Below, one piece after another: positions 9,209 to 19,015 of a DNA stretch of 64,000 nucleotides. The stretch comes from JANRIG01 sp033765235 (lineage in GTDB: Bacteria; Bacteroidota; Bacteroidia; Cytophagales; UBA9547). Numbering within the stretch: the first letter of the stretch is position 1; every line of letters begins with the position of its first letter. Below the pieces are notes generated by a model that made no database searches, was not told where the DNA came from, and saw only the letters and a program-made list of their open reading frames with translations. Location: positions 186,001-250,000 of the forward strand of contig JANRIG010000020.1 of NCBI GenBank assembly GCA_033765235.1. Reading direction: 5' to 3'. The position numbers were made by a program, and so were the translations under genes.

Positions 9209-12025
9209 ATGGATGTAGTAAGGCTTTTACAAAAACATATAGATAAATCTAAAATAAAATCACGCCTCATAGACAGGCTGTCATATGCCTCAGATGCAGG
9301 ATTTTATCAGTTGGTACCACAAGCTGTAATATTGCCCGACAGTGAAGATGATATAAAGAAATTATTCGACTTTTGCAATATTCATCACATTCCACTCACC
9401 TTTCGCACAGGGGGCACCAGCCTTAGCGGACAAGCCATAAGCGATGGACTACTAATAGACTTGAGCCAAAAGTGGAGAAAGATAAAAGTGAATGAAGATG
9501 GCAAAAGCATTACTACACAACCGGGTGTGATAGGAAGCACTGCCAATAACCAACTAAAAAAATACCATACCAAGATAGGACCCGACCCCTCATCTATAGC
9601 ATCTGCCATGATGGGAGGCATTATATCAAACAATAGCAGTGGTATGTGCTGTGGAGTGATACATAACAGCTACCACACCCTTAGGCACCTTACATTTATA
9701 TTACCTAACGGGAAAAAATACAATACCCAAAACTCTATTGACTATACCCGATTTATAGCTGAAAATGAGGCACTTTGCAATGGATTATCGCAAATACGCC
9801 AACAAATAATAGCAACTTCCTCCCTTTATGAAAAAATAAGAACCAAATACCAAACCAAAAACACTGTTGGGTATTCCATCAACTCATTTATAGACTATGA
9901 GCATCCGTTAGACATATTTGCACACCTGCTGGTAGGTGCAGAAGGCACTTTGGCATTCATATCAGAAGCTACGCTGGATACCATTGCCGACAAACCTCAC
10001 AAAGCCACCTCCCTCATTATTTACAATAATATTTATGCCGCTTGCAGTCAAATACCAGCATTGAAAGATAGCGGTGCCGAAGCCTTAGAGCTTATGGACA
10101 GGGCATCATTAAAGTCTATCGAAGACCTCAAAGGGTGCCCGCCACATATACAAAATATGCCTGCTGAGGCTTGTGCGCTGCTGGTAGAATATCAAAGCCA
10201 TGATCTACAAGAACTGGACATACTATTGTCAAAATTTTATGCAATAGACATGCACGCACATATCATAGGCGATGTAGTATTTACCAAAAATGCAGAGGAG
10301 CAGGCAGCACTTTGGAAACTCAGAAAAGGTATGTTTCCGGCGGTAGGCGCGTTGCGCCAAAAAGGCACTACTGTAATATTAGAAGATATTGCATTTCCCA
10401 TAGAAAAATTGGCCGATGCCACTACAGCATTGCAAAGATTATTTGTCAAATACAGCTATCACGAAGCTATCATATTCGGGCATGCCAAAGACGGTAATCT
10501 GCACTTTGTAATAACGCAAACATTTAATGAAAATGATGAAGTACAAAGATATGCAAGCTTTATAGATGATGTAGTGCACTTAGTAGTAACCCAATACGAT
10601 GGAGCACTCAAAGCAGAACATGGTACTGGCAGAAATATGGCACCTTTTGTGCAAACAGAGTGGGGCAATGAAGCCTATGCTATCATGAAAAGCATAAAAT
10701 CTTTGGCAGACCCCAATCATATACTAAACCCGGGTGTAATAATAAATGATGATAAATATGCACACCTCAAAAATCTGAAAGCACTTCCTTCTGTAGAGCA
10801 AGAGGTAGACAAATGTATAGAATGCGGATATTGCGAAGCCAAGTGCCCCAGCAAAGACCTGACTCTCACCCCTAGACGCAGAATAGTAGTGCGCCGCGAG
10901 CTTGCAAAAATGCGTGCATCCAATGATATCAAAAACTATAATACATTGCTGCACCAATATCAATATGACGGATTAGAAACCTGCGCTGTGGACGGGCTGT
11001 GTGCTACAGACTGCCCTGTGAATATAAATACAGGCGACCTTGTGAAAAGATTAAGACACGAAAACCACAGCCAAACAGAAAACTATGTTGCCAAATGGGT
11101 AGCAAAAAATTTTTATTTGGCAGAAAATATTTTAGTATTTACATTGAGGATTTTGTATAATGTAAATCGCCTCTTGGGTGGAAAAATACTACATCAAGCC
11201 TCATTAATAGCACGAAAAATAACTAAAAAAACTCCTATTTGGCTCAAATATACCACATCTGCATCTGCTTTTCGTACATCAAACCCTCAAAATATACAGA
11301 ACACTGAAAAAACTGCCATATACTTCACCACCTGCATTTGCAGGCTCATGGGCAATAATATAGATGGCAAGAATAACATTCAAAATACATTTATAGAAAC
11401 TGCAAGCAGAGCGGGCATTGATATGGTAATACCCAATGATATACATGGGCTGTGCTGTGGGCAAGCTTTTTCGAGCAAAGGCTATTTTGAAGCATATGTA
11501 CATACCGTGAATAATACTATCATAAAACTGTATCAATACTCACACATGGGAGCCATACCCATAGTGATGGACTTGAGCTCATGCACCCACTCAATCACCA
11601 CCTGCAAAAAATACCTTACCACCGAAAATGCCATACTTTTTGACAAACTCATAATATATGACAGTGTCACTTATCTTCAAAAGTATGTGATGCCTACATT
11701 GACCATTGCGCACAAAAAAAACAATGTGATACTACACCCTGTATGCAGCCTCACCAAAATGGGCACCAACTCCCATTTGCATGAGGTAGCCTCTATGTGC
11801 GCACACCAAGTAATAGTGCCTGCAGGCTCCGGATGCTGCGGTATGGCAGGCGATAGAGGTTTTATATTTCCTGAACTTACACAATCTGCTACTAGTGCTA
11901 TAGCAAACGACACCTCGGCACAAGGGTATTACTGCACTTCAAAAACCTGTGAAATAGCACTTTCCGAAACCACAGACAAAAATTATGAATCTATCATATA
12001 TTTGGTGGAGGAGGTGAGCAGGTAG
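9209..12025 (+). CDS. FAD-linked and Fe-S oxidoreductase (D-lactate/glycolate dehydrogenase type, GlcD-GlcF fusion)
   Basis: This 938-residue protein fuses a flavin dehydrogenase to an electron-transfer module. Residues about 35-215 form the PCMH-type FAD-binding domain (RTGGTSLSGQA near 65). Residues about 225-520 are the FAD-oxidase C-terminal domain with HAKDGNLHF and EHGTGRNMAPF. Two 4Fe-4S ligand sets follow: CIECGYCEAKCP near 535 and CAVDGLCATDCP near 590. The C-terminal third has the paired CCG motifs of heterodisulfide-reductase-like proteins (near 748 and 875). Such fusions oxidise D-lactate or other 2-hydroxy acids and pass electrons to quinone. Substrate specificity is not readable. 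Its position beside nuoAB fits a respiratory role but may be accidental. Confidence 0.9.
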   Translation: MDVVRLLQKHIDKSKIKSRLIDRLSYASDAGFYQLVPQAVILPDSEDDIKKLFDFCNIHHIPLTFRTGGTSLSGQAISDGLLIDLSQKWRKIKVNEDGKSITTQPGVIGSTANNQLKKYHTKIGPDPSSIASAMMGGIISNNSSGMCCGVIHNSYHTLRHLTFILPNGKKYNTQNSIDYTRFIAENEALCNGLSQIRQQIIATSSLYEKIRTKYQTKNTVGYSINSFIDYEHPLDIFAHLLVGAEGTLAFISEATLDTIADKPHKATSLIIYNNIYAACSQIPALKDSGAEALELMDRASLKSIEDLKGCPPHIQNMPAEACALLVEYQSHDLQELDILLSKFYAIDMHAHIIGDVVFTKNAEEQAALWKLRKGMFPAVGALRQKGTTVILEDIAFPIEKLADATTALQRLFVKYSYHEAIIFGHAKDGNLHFVITQTFNENDEVQRYASFIDDVVHLVVTQYDGALKAEHGTGRNMAPFVQTEWGNEAYAIMKSIKSLADPNHILNPGVIINDDKYAHLKNLKALPSVEQEVDKCIECGYCEAKCPSKDLTLTPRRRIVVRRELAKMRASNDIKNYNTLLHQYQYDGLETCAVDGLCATDCPVNINTGDLVKRLRHENHSQTENYVAKWVAKNFYLAENILVFTLRILYNVNRLLGGKILHQASLIARKITKKTPIWLKYTTSASAFRTSNPQNIQNTEKTAIYFTTCICRLMGNNIDGKNNIQNTFIETASRAGIDMVIPNDIHGLCCGQAFSSKGYFEAYVHTVNNTIIKLYQYSHMGAIPIVMDLSSCTHSITTCKKYLTTENAILFDKLIIYDSVTYLQKYVMPTLTIAHKKNNVILHPVCSLTKMGTNSHLHEVASMCAHQVIVPAGSGCCGMAGDRGFIFPELTQSATSAIANDTSAQGYYCTSKTCEIALSETTDKNYESIIYLVEEVSR

Positions 12026-12049
12026 ATAGTATTTGCACAAAGCAACTTA

Positions 12050-12517
12050 CTACACCAACTCTTTACGTTTCAGTATGCTTTCAAGAAACTTTACTTCTGT
12101 CTCAGTATTAAATATTTTGTAAGGAAGATAAAAATACTGTGCTCTTGACAGCATAAGCATAAAAGCATCTTTGGTCATCTTAGCACTCTTTATTTTGTCC
12201 CATCCTATCTGCATGCCTTGTTTTTGGTTGAGCTTTACCATGATTTGACGGCTGTCTATTTCATAGGTATATTTGTCAAACATAATCTTGCTATCGGGCA
12301 TAATGGTGACACCGTAAAACTGTATATACCAAAACAATATATATAAAGCAGGTGCCAACACTACCAGTATAGCCCACCACCACGAGAAGTATAGCAAACC
12401 ACTAAGCAGCAATGTGCCTCCTGCTATATAGTACCATTGGCTTTTGAGTATATCGAGCATGGATATTTTGATATAGGTATTAGGTTCAAGCTGGTATTTT
12501 TTGGTTTTTATAATCAT
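12050..12517 (-). CDS. YcxB-like membrane protein
   Basis: This 155-residue protein has two adjacent membrane segments (about 30-45 and 48-70), followed by a soluble C-terminal domain with YEIDSRQIMVKL, GWDKIKSAKMTKDAFMLML and YLPYKIF. That order matches the YcxB-like family, whose function is unknown. The stop faces the FAD/Fe-S gene across 24 bases. The gene lies directly downstream of nadC with a 16-base gap, so the two probably share a transcript without any evident functional link. Confidence 0.65.
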   Translation of the reverse strand: MIIKTKKYQLEPNTYIKISMLDILKSQWYYIAGGTLLLSGLLYFSWWWAILVVLAPALYILFWYIQFYGVTIMPDSKIMFDKYTYEIDSRQIMVKLNQKQGMQIGWDKIKSAKMTKDAFMLMLSRAQYFYLPYKIFNTETEVKFLESILKRKELV

Positions 12518-12533
12518 AACACGCTGATATTAT

Positions 12534-13394
12534 TTATTTTACGGTTTTAAAACTTAGGTCTATGCTTTGGTATGAATGGGTGAGTGCTCCTACAGATATA
12601 TAGTCTACTCCTGCTTCTGCTATTTCTTTTACTGTTTTCAGGGTCACACCGCCTGAGGCTTCTATTTCATATTTACCATCTATGATTTTTACTGCCTTTT
12701 TTATGTCTTGTATGCTCATATTGTCAAGCATTATGCGCTTTATCATTCCTATTTCCATAGCTTGCTTCACTTCATCAAGGTTTCGCGTTTCTACTTCTAT
12801 GGCAAGTTTCAGATTTCGGCGGTCGAGGTATTCTTTGGTAGTTTTTATGGAGTTGGTAATGCCTCCTGCCAGGTCTACATGATTGTCTTTGAGCATGACC
12901 AAATCAAAGAGCCCAAATCTGTGATTTTCGCCACCGCCTATTTTTACTGCCCACTTTTCAAATGCTCTGAAGTTGGGAGTAGTTTTGCGGGTATCCAAAA
13001 TTTTGGCTTTGGTATGCGCTACTTTGTCCACATATTGTCGGGTAATGGTGGCTATGCCGCTCATGCGTTGTATGAAGTTGAGAAGCAATCTTTCGGCGCG
13101 CAACAGCGACTGCATTCTGCCTTCTGCCTCCAGTACTATATCGCCTTTTTCTATTCTGACGCCATCTTTTTTGAGCACGGTGTATTTTATGTCCACATCT
13201 ATGGATTTGAGCACCTCTTCGGCTACATCTATTCCTGCCAAGAGGGCACTTTCTTTGCTGCGGCAGGCAAACTTTGCGGTAGCATTTTCGGGGATACATG
13301 CCAGTGAACTGAAATCACCATATCCTATATCTTCTTTGAGGGCTTCTCTGATATAATAATTTAGCTTGTCTTCGCTTAAGTATGAGGGCAACAT
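12534..13394 (-). CDS. nadC: Nicotinate-nucleotide pyrophosphorylase (quinolinate phosphoribosyltransferase)
   Basis: This 286-residue enzyme converts quinolinate and PRPP to nicotinate mononucleotide, CO2 and pyrophosphate in de novo NAD synthesis. Family signatures are clear: EDIGYGDFSS at the N-terminus, LLNFIQRMSGIAT, the phosphate-binding TRKTTPNFR segment near residue 132, GGGENHRFGLFDLVMLKDNH, and EIEASGGV with YISVGALTHS at the end. The length is normal. nadA and nadB are not in the window. Kynureninase, encoded about 17 kb away, could feed the same pathway through anthranilate or 3-hydroxyanthranilate, but the other enzymes of that route are not seen. Confidence 0.95.
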   Translation of the reverse strand: MLPSYLSEDKLNYYIREALKEDIGYGDFSSLACIPENATAKFACRSKESALLAGIDVAEEVLKSIDVDIKYTVLKKDGVRIEKGDIVLEAEGRMQSLLRAERLLLNFIQRMSGIATITRQYVDKVAHTKAKILDTRKTTPNFRAFEKWAVKIGGGENHRFGLFDLVMLKDNHVDLAGGITNSIKTTKEYLDRRNLKLAIEVETRNLDEVKQAMEIGMIKRIMLDNMSIQDIKKAVKIIDGKYEIEASGGVTLKTVKEIAEAGVDYISVGALTHSYQSIDLSFKTVK

Positions 13395-13517
13395 GGTTGC
13401 AAAAATAGGTATATTGATGAATTATTGATGAAAAAATTTTATTCGTATTAATTATTTATATGGTGTACTTGCGTACTTAATCATCCATAGTATTGATGTG
13501 TATTAGTGGGTATGATA

Positions 13518-14222
13518 TCAAGATGCAAACCAAAATCGAGGTTTATAATGAATAAGCAACATTGAAATAACACAATGAATAAATGTTGAAAATGACAGCA
13601 TGCAGATAAATGCTAAAAATTCTATATTAATATTTAATAATGAAATATTTTTTAGATGTACGGCAGTAATAACTTGCAACGGATATGCTGCTACAAAACC
13701 TCCGAGAATGGAAGTGAATGCGATTGATAACCACCGTAAAAATGTATTAGTATATACAGAAAAATACGGATACAATATATAATAGCCTGAATAAAAGCCC
13801 ACTAATGCACTTGTGAGGAATAAATACATCCATGTGACTGTACAATCTGAGAAATATGCTCCTCCTGATGAAAAAATAAGTCCTACTATTAAAACAAAAA
13901 AAAGCCAATACAACAATTGTACACCCATTGTCTTAATAGAAAAATGTAACCGATATACATTTTTAAGACTTAAGAAACCTATCGTGAGAAACGTAATTGA
14001 TATGCCAAAAATTATAAAAAAACGGGTTTGTGCATTTGATTCTCTTTTGCTGCATTCTTCACTGAGATTTACAGTAGTGCTGTACAGGCCTTTTGATATC
14101 TCATATTTTATGACTGCAAGTTTATGCTCATCAGTCATTATGAGCATAGTAGATGCGCCCTTTATTGAGTAAACTAATAATGCAATGCCTAATATGAGTA
14201 ATATGATTGAAAATGATTTCAT
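13518..14222 (-). CDS. Hypothetical polytopic membrane protein
   Basis: I do not recognise this 234-residue protein. It begins with a hydrophobic segment at 3-22 that could be a signal anchor, followed by a polar stretch (about 28-65). Four or five further membrane segments follow, near 70-90, 100-122, 130-152, 160-182 and 200-225. The cysteines are few and scattered, and no enzymatic motif is seen. The gene lies 21 bases downstream of the propeller/GAF sensor on the same strand, so it is likely in the same transcript. Confidence 0.55.
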   Translation of the reverse strand: MKSFSIILLILGIALLVYSIKGASTMLIMTDEHKLAVIKYEISKGLYSTTVNLSEECSKRESNAQTRFFIIFGISITFLTIGFLSLKNVYRLHFSIKTMGVQLLYWLFFVLIVGLIFSSGGAYFSDCTVTWMYLFLTSALVGFYSGYYILYPYFSVYTNTFLRWLSIAFTSILGGFVAAYPLQVITAVHLKNISLLNINIEFLAFICMLSFSTFIHCVISMLLIHYKPRFWFAS

Positions 14223-14243
14223 TAATATCAGTATTCAATATAG

Positions 14244-17200
14244 TTATACCAAGTCACGTTCATATCTCTTTATTTTTTCGAGATACAATTTTTCTTTGCG
14301 CTGCATCTCTTCTTGGATGGCAGCCAGCTCTTCCAAATTTTGGCGAAGCTCCTCTTCTTGTTCCAAGCTATTGAGCGATTTGTTTTCAGTCTCTGCCAGC
14401 AGCTTATTGGTTTTCTCAGCCAGCAGCATATTGTTCACATACAATGCAAATGTTTCTATGAACTTTTCTATCAAGTGGGTGAGTTTTTCATCAGTATCTG
14501 CAAAAAATGCAAGCTCAAGTACCCCTACCACTATATTTTCGGAGCGAATGGGTATTATGAGTACCTTTTGGGGGCTTGCACTGCCAAGTCCGGAGCGTAT
14601 TTCAAAATATTTATCAGGAGGATTGTCTAGTATTATCCATTCTTTTTGCAAATATGCTTGCCCTATAAGCCCTTCGCCGAGCAATATATTTTCATGCTCT
14701 AATACTTCCTGCCCTGCACCATAGAGTGCATAGGGAGTCAAGTAAGGCTCATCTGTGTCTTTGTTCACTATAAATATCATACCTGAGGCAGCATGGGTAT
14801 ATTGGATGAGTTCTTTGAGTATTTTTTGGCATGTATTTTCAAGGCCTGTCTGAGATTTATTGAGTGTTTGAGAGAGCATGGCAAGGCCTTCTGTGATCCA
14901 CTTTTGCACTGCTTCGTTTTGACGTGAGATGAGTAGTTCTTCGTTTTGTTTTAGCACTTGTGAGGTGCGTTCTTCTATTTCTTTTTCTAGGTATTGTTTA
15001 TTTGCTTTGGCAGTTTTGTCTTTGTCTTTTATATATAGATATACACCTCCCCCCACGGTCATTAATAGTAGGGTATAAAACCACCATGTTTCATAAAAGT
15101 TAGGCACTATAGTGATTTGCACATCCAGTGTGCTGTCGTTCCACATACCTGCAGCGTTTGAGGCTTTTATTTTCAATGTATAGGTACCTCCGGGAAGGTT
15201 TGAAAAAGTGGCTTCTGCATTAGTGGCAGGCAAGGTCACCCACTCATTGCTGTAGCCATCCAGTATATAGCTTATTTGATTTTTTGATACATCGGCAAAG
15301 TGCATGGCAGATAATATGAATGAAAAGTTGTTTTCGCGGCGGGTGAGTCTTATTTTTTTGGTTTCGTTAATATTTGAGGTAAGCAGTACATTGCCATTGA
15401 CAGGCACATTGACAGATACAATTTTGTTATTTACTTTGAATTGTGATATCATTGGGATAGCCTGTTTAGAATTATTTTTTATTTTCATAGGGTCAAATGT
15501 GCTGAAGCCTTTATTGCCACCTACAAAAAATTTGCCACTCCGAGATATATATGCACTGTTGAAACTATATTCCTCATTTACAAGCCCGTCAGATGAAAGG
15601 TAGTTTACAAACTTTTTATTTTTTGTATCAAAATATATTAGCCCATTGTCGCTGGTGAGCCACATATTTTGATTTTTGTCAATAAGTATTGCATATATGG
15701 TATTGCTGCTGAGGCCATCTTCAAGAGAGTAATTGTACAGTACTTTCTCTTTTTCGGGGTCAAATCCTACAATGCCATTGCCTCCTGTACCAAACCATAT
15801 TATGCCTTTTGCATCTTCATTCACACATTTTATATGGCTGGCAGGAAAGTTTATGGCAGGAGTGCTTTTGTTGTAGTTTTTTATATTAAGACTATCGTCT
15901 AATATTGCAAATGCTCCATGGTCGTTAGTTCCTACCCATTTTCTGCCTTTGGAGTCTTCAAATATGCACCACATATTGGTTTGCGCTATTTTATTTGAGT
16001 CAATTCCACCACTTACATATTTGAATGATTTGCCGGTCTTCATATTTGTTTTTTGCAAGCCTTCGCAGTATGACACTATCCATAAGTTTTCTTTTTTGTC
16101 TATGATAGCATCTCGGCTGCACCAAGGTAGTATTTTCATTTCAAGCTCTTGAGTCTCATGCAGATTTTCAAATAATAAATGGTCGGCACCAAAGTTTTTG
16201 TTTTTAGCAGCACTTAATTTGTAAAAGCCATTTCCCCAAAACATAAAGTACATGTTATTATTCTTGTCTTGCAATATACGTGCATTGGCTAAAAACCAGT
16301 CTTTCATACCTTTTTGGTTGGGAGTGTTTATGTTAAAATTGGTGTATTTTTGGGTTTGTTTATTATACCTTAATATACCATTGCTAAAGGTGCCAAACCA
16401 TAAATTGTCTTGGTGGTCTTCGTGTATGGCAAGTATATCGTTATAAGGCAGTGTATTGGGGTCGTTGGGTATGTTATAGAATGATTCAAAGTTAGTATTG
16501 TTGAGGTCTGTATAGCTTATGCCTCCTTTTTCAGTACCTACCCACAGCACGTCTGAGTGGTCTACATAGGTGATATTTACATTGTCAGAGCATATGGAAG
16601 AGTGGTCGTATATGTTATGTTTGTATAACTTATAACGCTGAAATGAATCATCAAAAACCAATAAGCCGTAATCTGTAGTTATGTAATAGGTATTGTCATT
16701 TATTAATATGTGCTTAAAATATGAAGTACTAGATGTAGGGAGTTGTTTTTGTGTGTCATATTTTTTTATGACCTCAAGCTTATTGCTCTTTATGTCATAT
16801 TCAATTATATTGCCATTTTCTATAAATAATAATATTTTATCATCGACTAATATAGAAGTAAAGTTTATCCCCTTATTTTCTATAATAGACACAATATATT
16901 TTTTGTTTTCTTCTGTAAGCACACTCATGATACCCTGTGGGTCTATTTTGTAGATACACACATCGTTTACTACATACAAATTTTGATTTTTATCGGATAA
17001 TACGGTATTAATACCTCCTTTTGCAGGAGCATTTTTAATTTCAAATGTGTATTTTTTTACATGCTTGGTTTGATAGGCCATTCTATATAGCTTATTGCTT
17101 TTTTGACACCAAATGATACTATCATTGGCGGCAACAAGATTTGGCTCAGCTGCCATATCTTGCTCAACTTCTCCTGTAAAAGTAAATACTGCCAAATTTT

Positions 17201-17555
17201 GAAATTCATCTTTGTCAATATTATATATAGCTACTCCGTTGTTGGTAGATATGGCTATATTGTTGCTGTCTATGCCTGTGATATTACCGATAATATACCC
17301 GGGCAACGAATGTGCAACATTTTTTTTGTCGGGCAGATAGGTGGTAAATTTTATGCCGTCATATATGGCTAAGCCATTGCCCGTGCCAAACCACATTCGG
17401 CGATATTTATCTTGGTATATAGATTTTACGATGCTGTGAGGAAGTCCGTCTTTGGAATTAAAATGGTTAAACATCAACTGCTGGCCCCATGAGCGCAATG
17501 CTGAAATGGAAGTAAGTGCTATTACAAACAATAATATTCTTGTATTTATTCTCAC
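14244..17555 (-). CDS. Two-component-regulator propeller sensor with Y_Y_Y, one membrane segment, GAF and coiled-coil tail
   Basis: This 1103-residue protein has a signal peptide (1-24) and a periplasmic double propeller of Reg_prop blades to about residue 690 (repeats such as DKYRRMWFGTGNGLAIYDG and KGIIWFGTGGNGIVGFD). A Y_Y_Y domain spans about 710-790 (SNEWVTLPATNAEATFSNLPGG) and one membrane helix lies near 823-843. Inside the cell are a coiled coil, a GAF domain (about 880-1030) and a strongly charged coiled coil ending in EEMQRKEKLYLEK. The outer part resembles the sensors of hybrid two-component systems that read polysaccharides. No histidine kinase, receiver, HTH, SpoIIE or GGDEF domain follows, so output must go through a partner. 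A propeller/SpoIIE paralogue lies at 54448-57816. Confidence 0.8.
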   Translation of the reverse strand: MRINTRILLFVIALTSISALRSWGQQLMFNHFNSKDGLPHSIVKSIYQDKYRRMWFGTGNGLAIYDGIKFTTYLPDKKNVAHSLPGYIIGNITGIDSNNIAISTNNGVAIYNIDKDEFQNLAVFTFTGEVEQDMAAEPNLVAANDSIIWCQKSNKLYRMAYQTKHVKKYTFEIKNAPAKGGINTVLSDKNQNLYVVNDVCIYKIDPQGIMSVLTEENKKYIVSIIENKGINFTSILVDDKILLFIENGNIIEYDIKSNKLEVIKKYDTQKQLPTSSTSYFKHILINDNTYYITTDYGLLVFDDSFQRYKLYKHNIYDHSSICSDNVNITYVDHSDVLWVGTEKGGISYTDLNNTNFESFYNIPNDPNTLPYNDILAIHEDHQDNLWFGTFSNGILRYNKQTQKYTNFNINTPNQKGMKDWFLANARILQDKNNNMYFMFWGNGFYKLSAAKNKNFGADHLLFENLHETQELEMKILPWCSRDAIIDKKENLWIVSYCEGLQKTNMKTGKSFKYVSGGIDSNKIAQTNMWCIFEDSKGRKWVGTNDHGAFAILDDSLNIKNYNKSTPAINFPASHIKCVNEDAKGIIWFGTGGNGIVGFDPEKEKVLYNYSLEDGLSSNTIYAILIDKNQNMWLTSDNGLIYFDTKNKKFVNYLSSDGLVNEEYSFNSAYISRSGKFFVGGNKGFSTFDPMKIKNNSKQAIPMISQFKVNNKIVSVNVPVNGNVLLTSNINETKKIRLTRRENNFSFILSAMHFADVSKNQISYILDGYSNEWVTLPATNAEATFSNLPGGTYTLKIKASNAAGMWNDSTLDVQITIVPNFYETWWFYTLLLMTVGGGVYLYIKDKDKTAKANKQYLEKEIEERTSQVLKQNEELLISRQNEAVQKWITEGLAMLSQTLNKSQTGLENTCQKILKELIQYTHAASGMIFIVNKDTDEPYLTPYALYGAGQEVLEHENILLGEGLIGQAYLQKEWIILDNPPDKYFEIRSGLGSASPQKVLIIPIRSENIVVGVLELAFFADTDEKLTHLIEKFIETFALYVNNMLLAEKTNKLLAETENKSLNSLEQEEELRQNLEELAAIQEEMQRKEKLYLEKIKRYERDLV

Positions 17556-17621
17556 TATCTTTACAATGTAATATTTATTTTGTATTTATTATAATATCCA
17601 ATGATTTAACTAAAAAGGTTG

Positions 17622-17651
17622 CAAATATAATTCAAAAATATGAAAATCAAA
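17622..17651 (-). promoter_or_regulatory. Candidate promoter of the propeller/GAF sensor
   Basis: Read on the minus strand, TTTG at 17651-17648 is followed after 18 bases by TATATTTG at 17629-17622. This fits the Bacteroidota TTTG-N17-23-TAnnTTTG pattern and predicts a leader of about 60 bases before the ATG at 17555. Confidence 0.45.
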
Positions 17652-17813
17652 TCATAGGTGATATATAAATTGGTATGTGTAAAGATAAATTTTTAATAAT
17701 ATATATAAATGCCTCATAATAAATAGGTTATAAATGTTATTTTATATATACAATGCTCAAGTAATCATTATTTTTGTATAAAAGTTAATTTTCAGTTATT
17801 TTTATATTATGTA

Positions 17814-17821
17814 TAAATTTG
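17814..17821 (+). promoter_or_regulatory. Candidate -7 element for mscS
   Basis: TAAATTTG matches TAnnTTTG and ends 24 bases before the ATG at 17846. No well-spaced -33 TTTG is visible; the nearest TTTG (17773-17776) is too far away. Confidence 0.4.
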
Positions 17822-17845
17822 TAAAGTTGTAATATTTAGCCCATT

Positions 17846-19015
17846 ATGATAGAAAGTATAGTACAATTTTGGAAAAACATAGGCAGGTTTGAAATATTGG
17901 GCAATGACCTGCATAACATAGTGTTAGCAGGTATCATCTTATTTTTTGCCTTAGTGCTCAATCGTTATATTTCAGACATAGCTTCCAGAGTGATATACCG
18001 TGTGTTCAAAAATGCATCTTCGCGTGTCACAGCTATTGAGTTTGTAAAACTGCTCATAAAACCAATGCAGTTTTTTTTGATAATGGTATTTGTATATGTA
18101 GCATTTGATTTGCTAGAATGGCCGGAAATGTGGCACCTGAAGCCCATCAAAAAATTTGGTCTGAAACTCATAGTACTGCGCACCTATCAAACCATATTTT
18201 TTGGTGCCATTTATTGGGTTTTATTAGGATTGGCAGATTTTTTTGCGCTCGAATTGCAAAAAAAAGCACAGGAGGAAGATTCCAAACTGCAAGAACAGCT
18301 GGTGCCATTCATTAACCAACTTGCCAAAATGGTACTTTTTGTAATACTATTTTTTGTAATGCTGGGGGTGGTATATAAGCTCAATGTGGGAGCCATCATT
18401 ACAGGGTTGGGGATAGGTGGTGTAGCTGTAGCATTGGCGGGCAAAGAAACACTCGAAAATTTATTAGCCTCTTTCACCATATTTATAGACAAACCATTTA
18501 TATCCGGCGACCTTATCAAAGTGAGTGGCATAGTAGGCAATGTAGAGACCGTAGGCTTCCGCACCACCCGCATACGCACCCTCGACCGCAGCCTGATGAC
18601 ACTGCCCAATAAGCAGCTCATAGATAGCCCTCTCGAAAACCTCACTACCCGCAAATATCACCGAGCATATTTTAAAATAGGATTGCCATTTGGCACCTCA
18701 GCAGATGCTATAAAACATGTGATACAACAGATAGAAAATACTCTTGCCAAAAACCCCAAGACTAATAGCCAAGTACATGTACACTTCGACGGATTTGGCG
18801 ACTACACCCTGGATGTCATAGTCATTTACAATGCCAAAGCAGTGGAGTTTGAAGATTTTTGGAAAATAAAAGAAGAAATAAATTACAAAATAATAGAAAT
18901 CATGCAAAAATCAGGCACTGACATTGAGTACCCTACACAAATAGTATATGTCAAGAGCTTAGATGACAAAAAAGCTACATCATTGCCGGTGCCACCACCT
19001 GCTACAATTTCATAG
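17846..19015 (+). CDS. Small-conductance mechanosensitive channel (MscS family)
   Basis: This is a 389-residue inner-membrane channel that opens under hypo-osmotic tension. Four hydrophobic segments precede the core (about 25-45, 68-92, 112-132, 150-172). The pore helix and beta domain carry the MscS signature: GLGIGGVAVALAGKETLENL, then FIDKPFISGDLIKV, GNVETVGFRTTRIRTLDRSLMTLPN and a C-terminal alpha/beta domain. The GxGxGG-rich pore helix is conserved. The last 14 bases overlap the end of the convergent Fe-S protein gene on the other strand, so the two 3' ends are interlocked. Confidence 0.92.
   Translation: MIESIVQFWKNIGRFEILGNDLHNIVLAGIILFFALVLNRYISDIASRVIYRVFKNASSRVTAIEFVKLLIKPMQFFLIMVFVYVAFDLLEWPEMWHLKPIKKFGLKLIVLRTYQTIFFGAIYWVLLGLADFFALELQKKAQEEDSKLQEQLVPFINQLAKMVLFVILFFVMLGVVYKLNVGAIITGLGIGGVAVALAGKETLENLLASFTIFIDKPFISGDLIKVSGIVGNVETVGFRTTRIRTLDRSLMTLPNKQLIDSPLENLTTRKYHRAYFKIGLPFGTSADAIKHVIQQIENTLAKNPKTNSQVHVHFDGFGDYTLDVIVIYNAKAVEFEDFWKIKEEINYKIIEIMQKSGTDIEYPTQIVYVKSLDDKKATSLPVPPPATIS

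Noticed and set aside
12708..13307. 199-codon plus-strand frame opposite nadC
   Set aside because: nadC is complete and unmistakable on the minus strand; the overlapping frame shows no motif.
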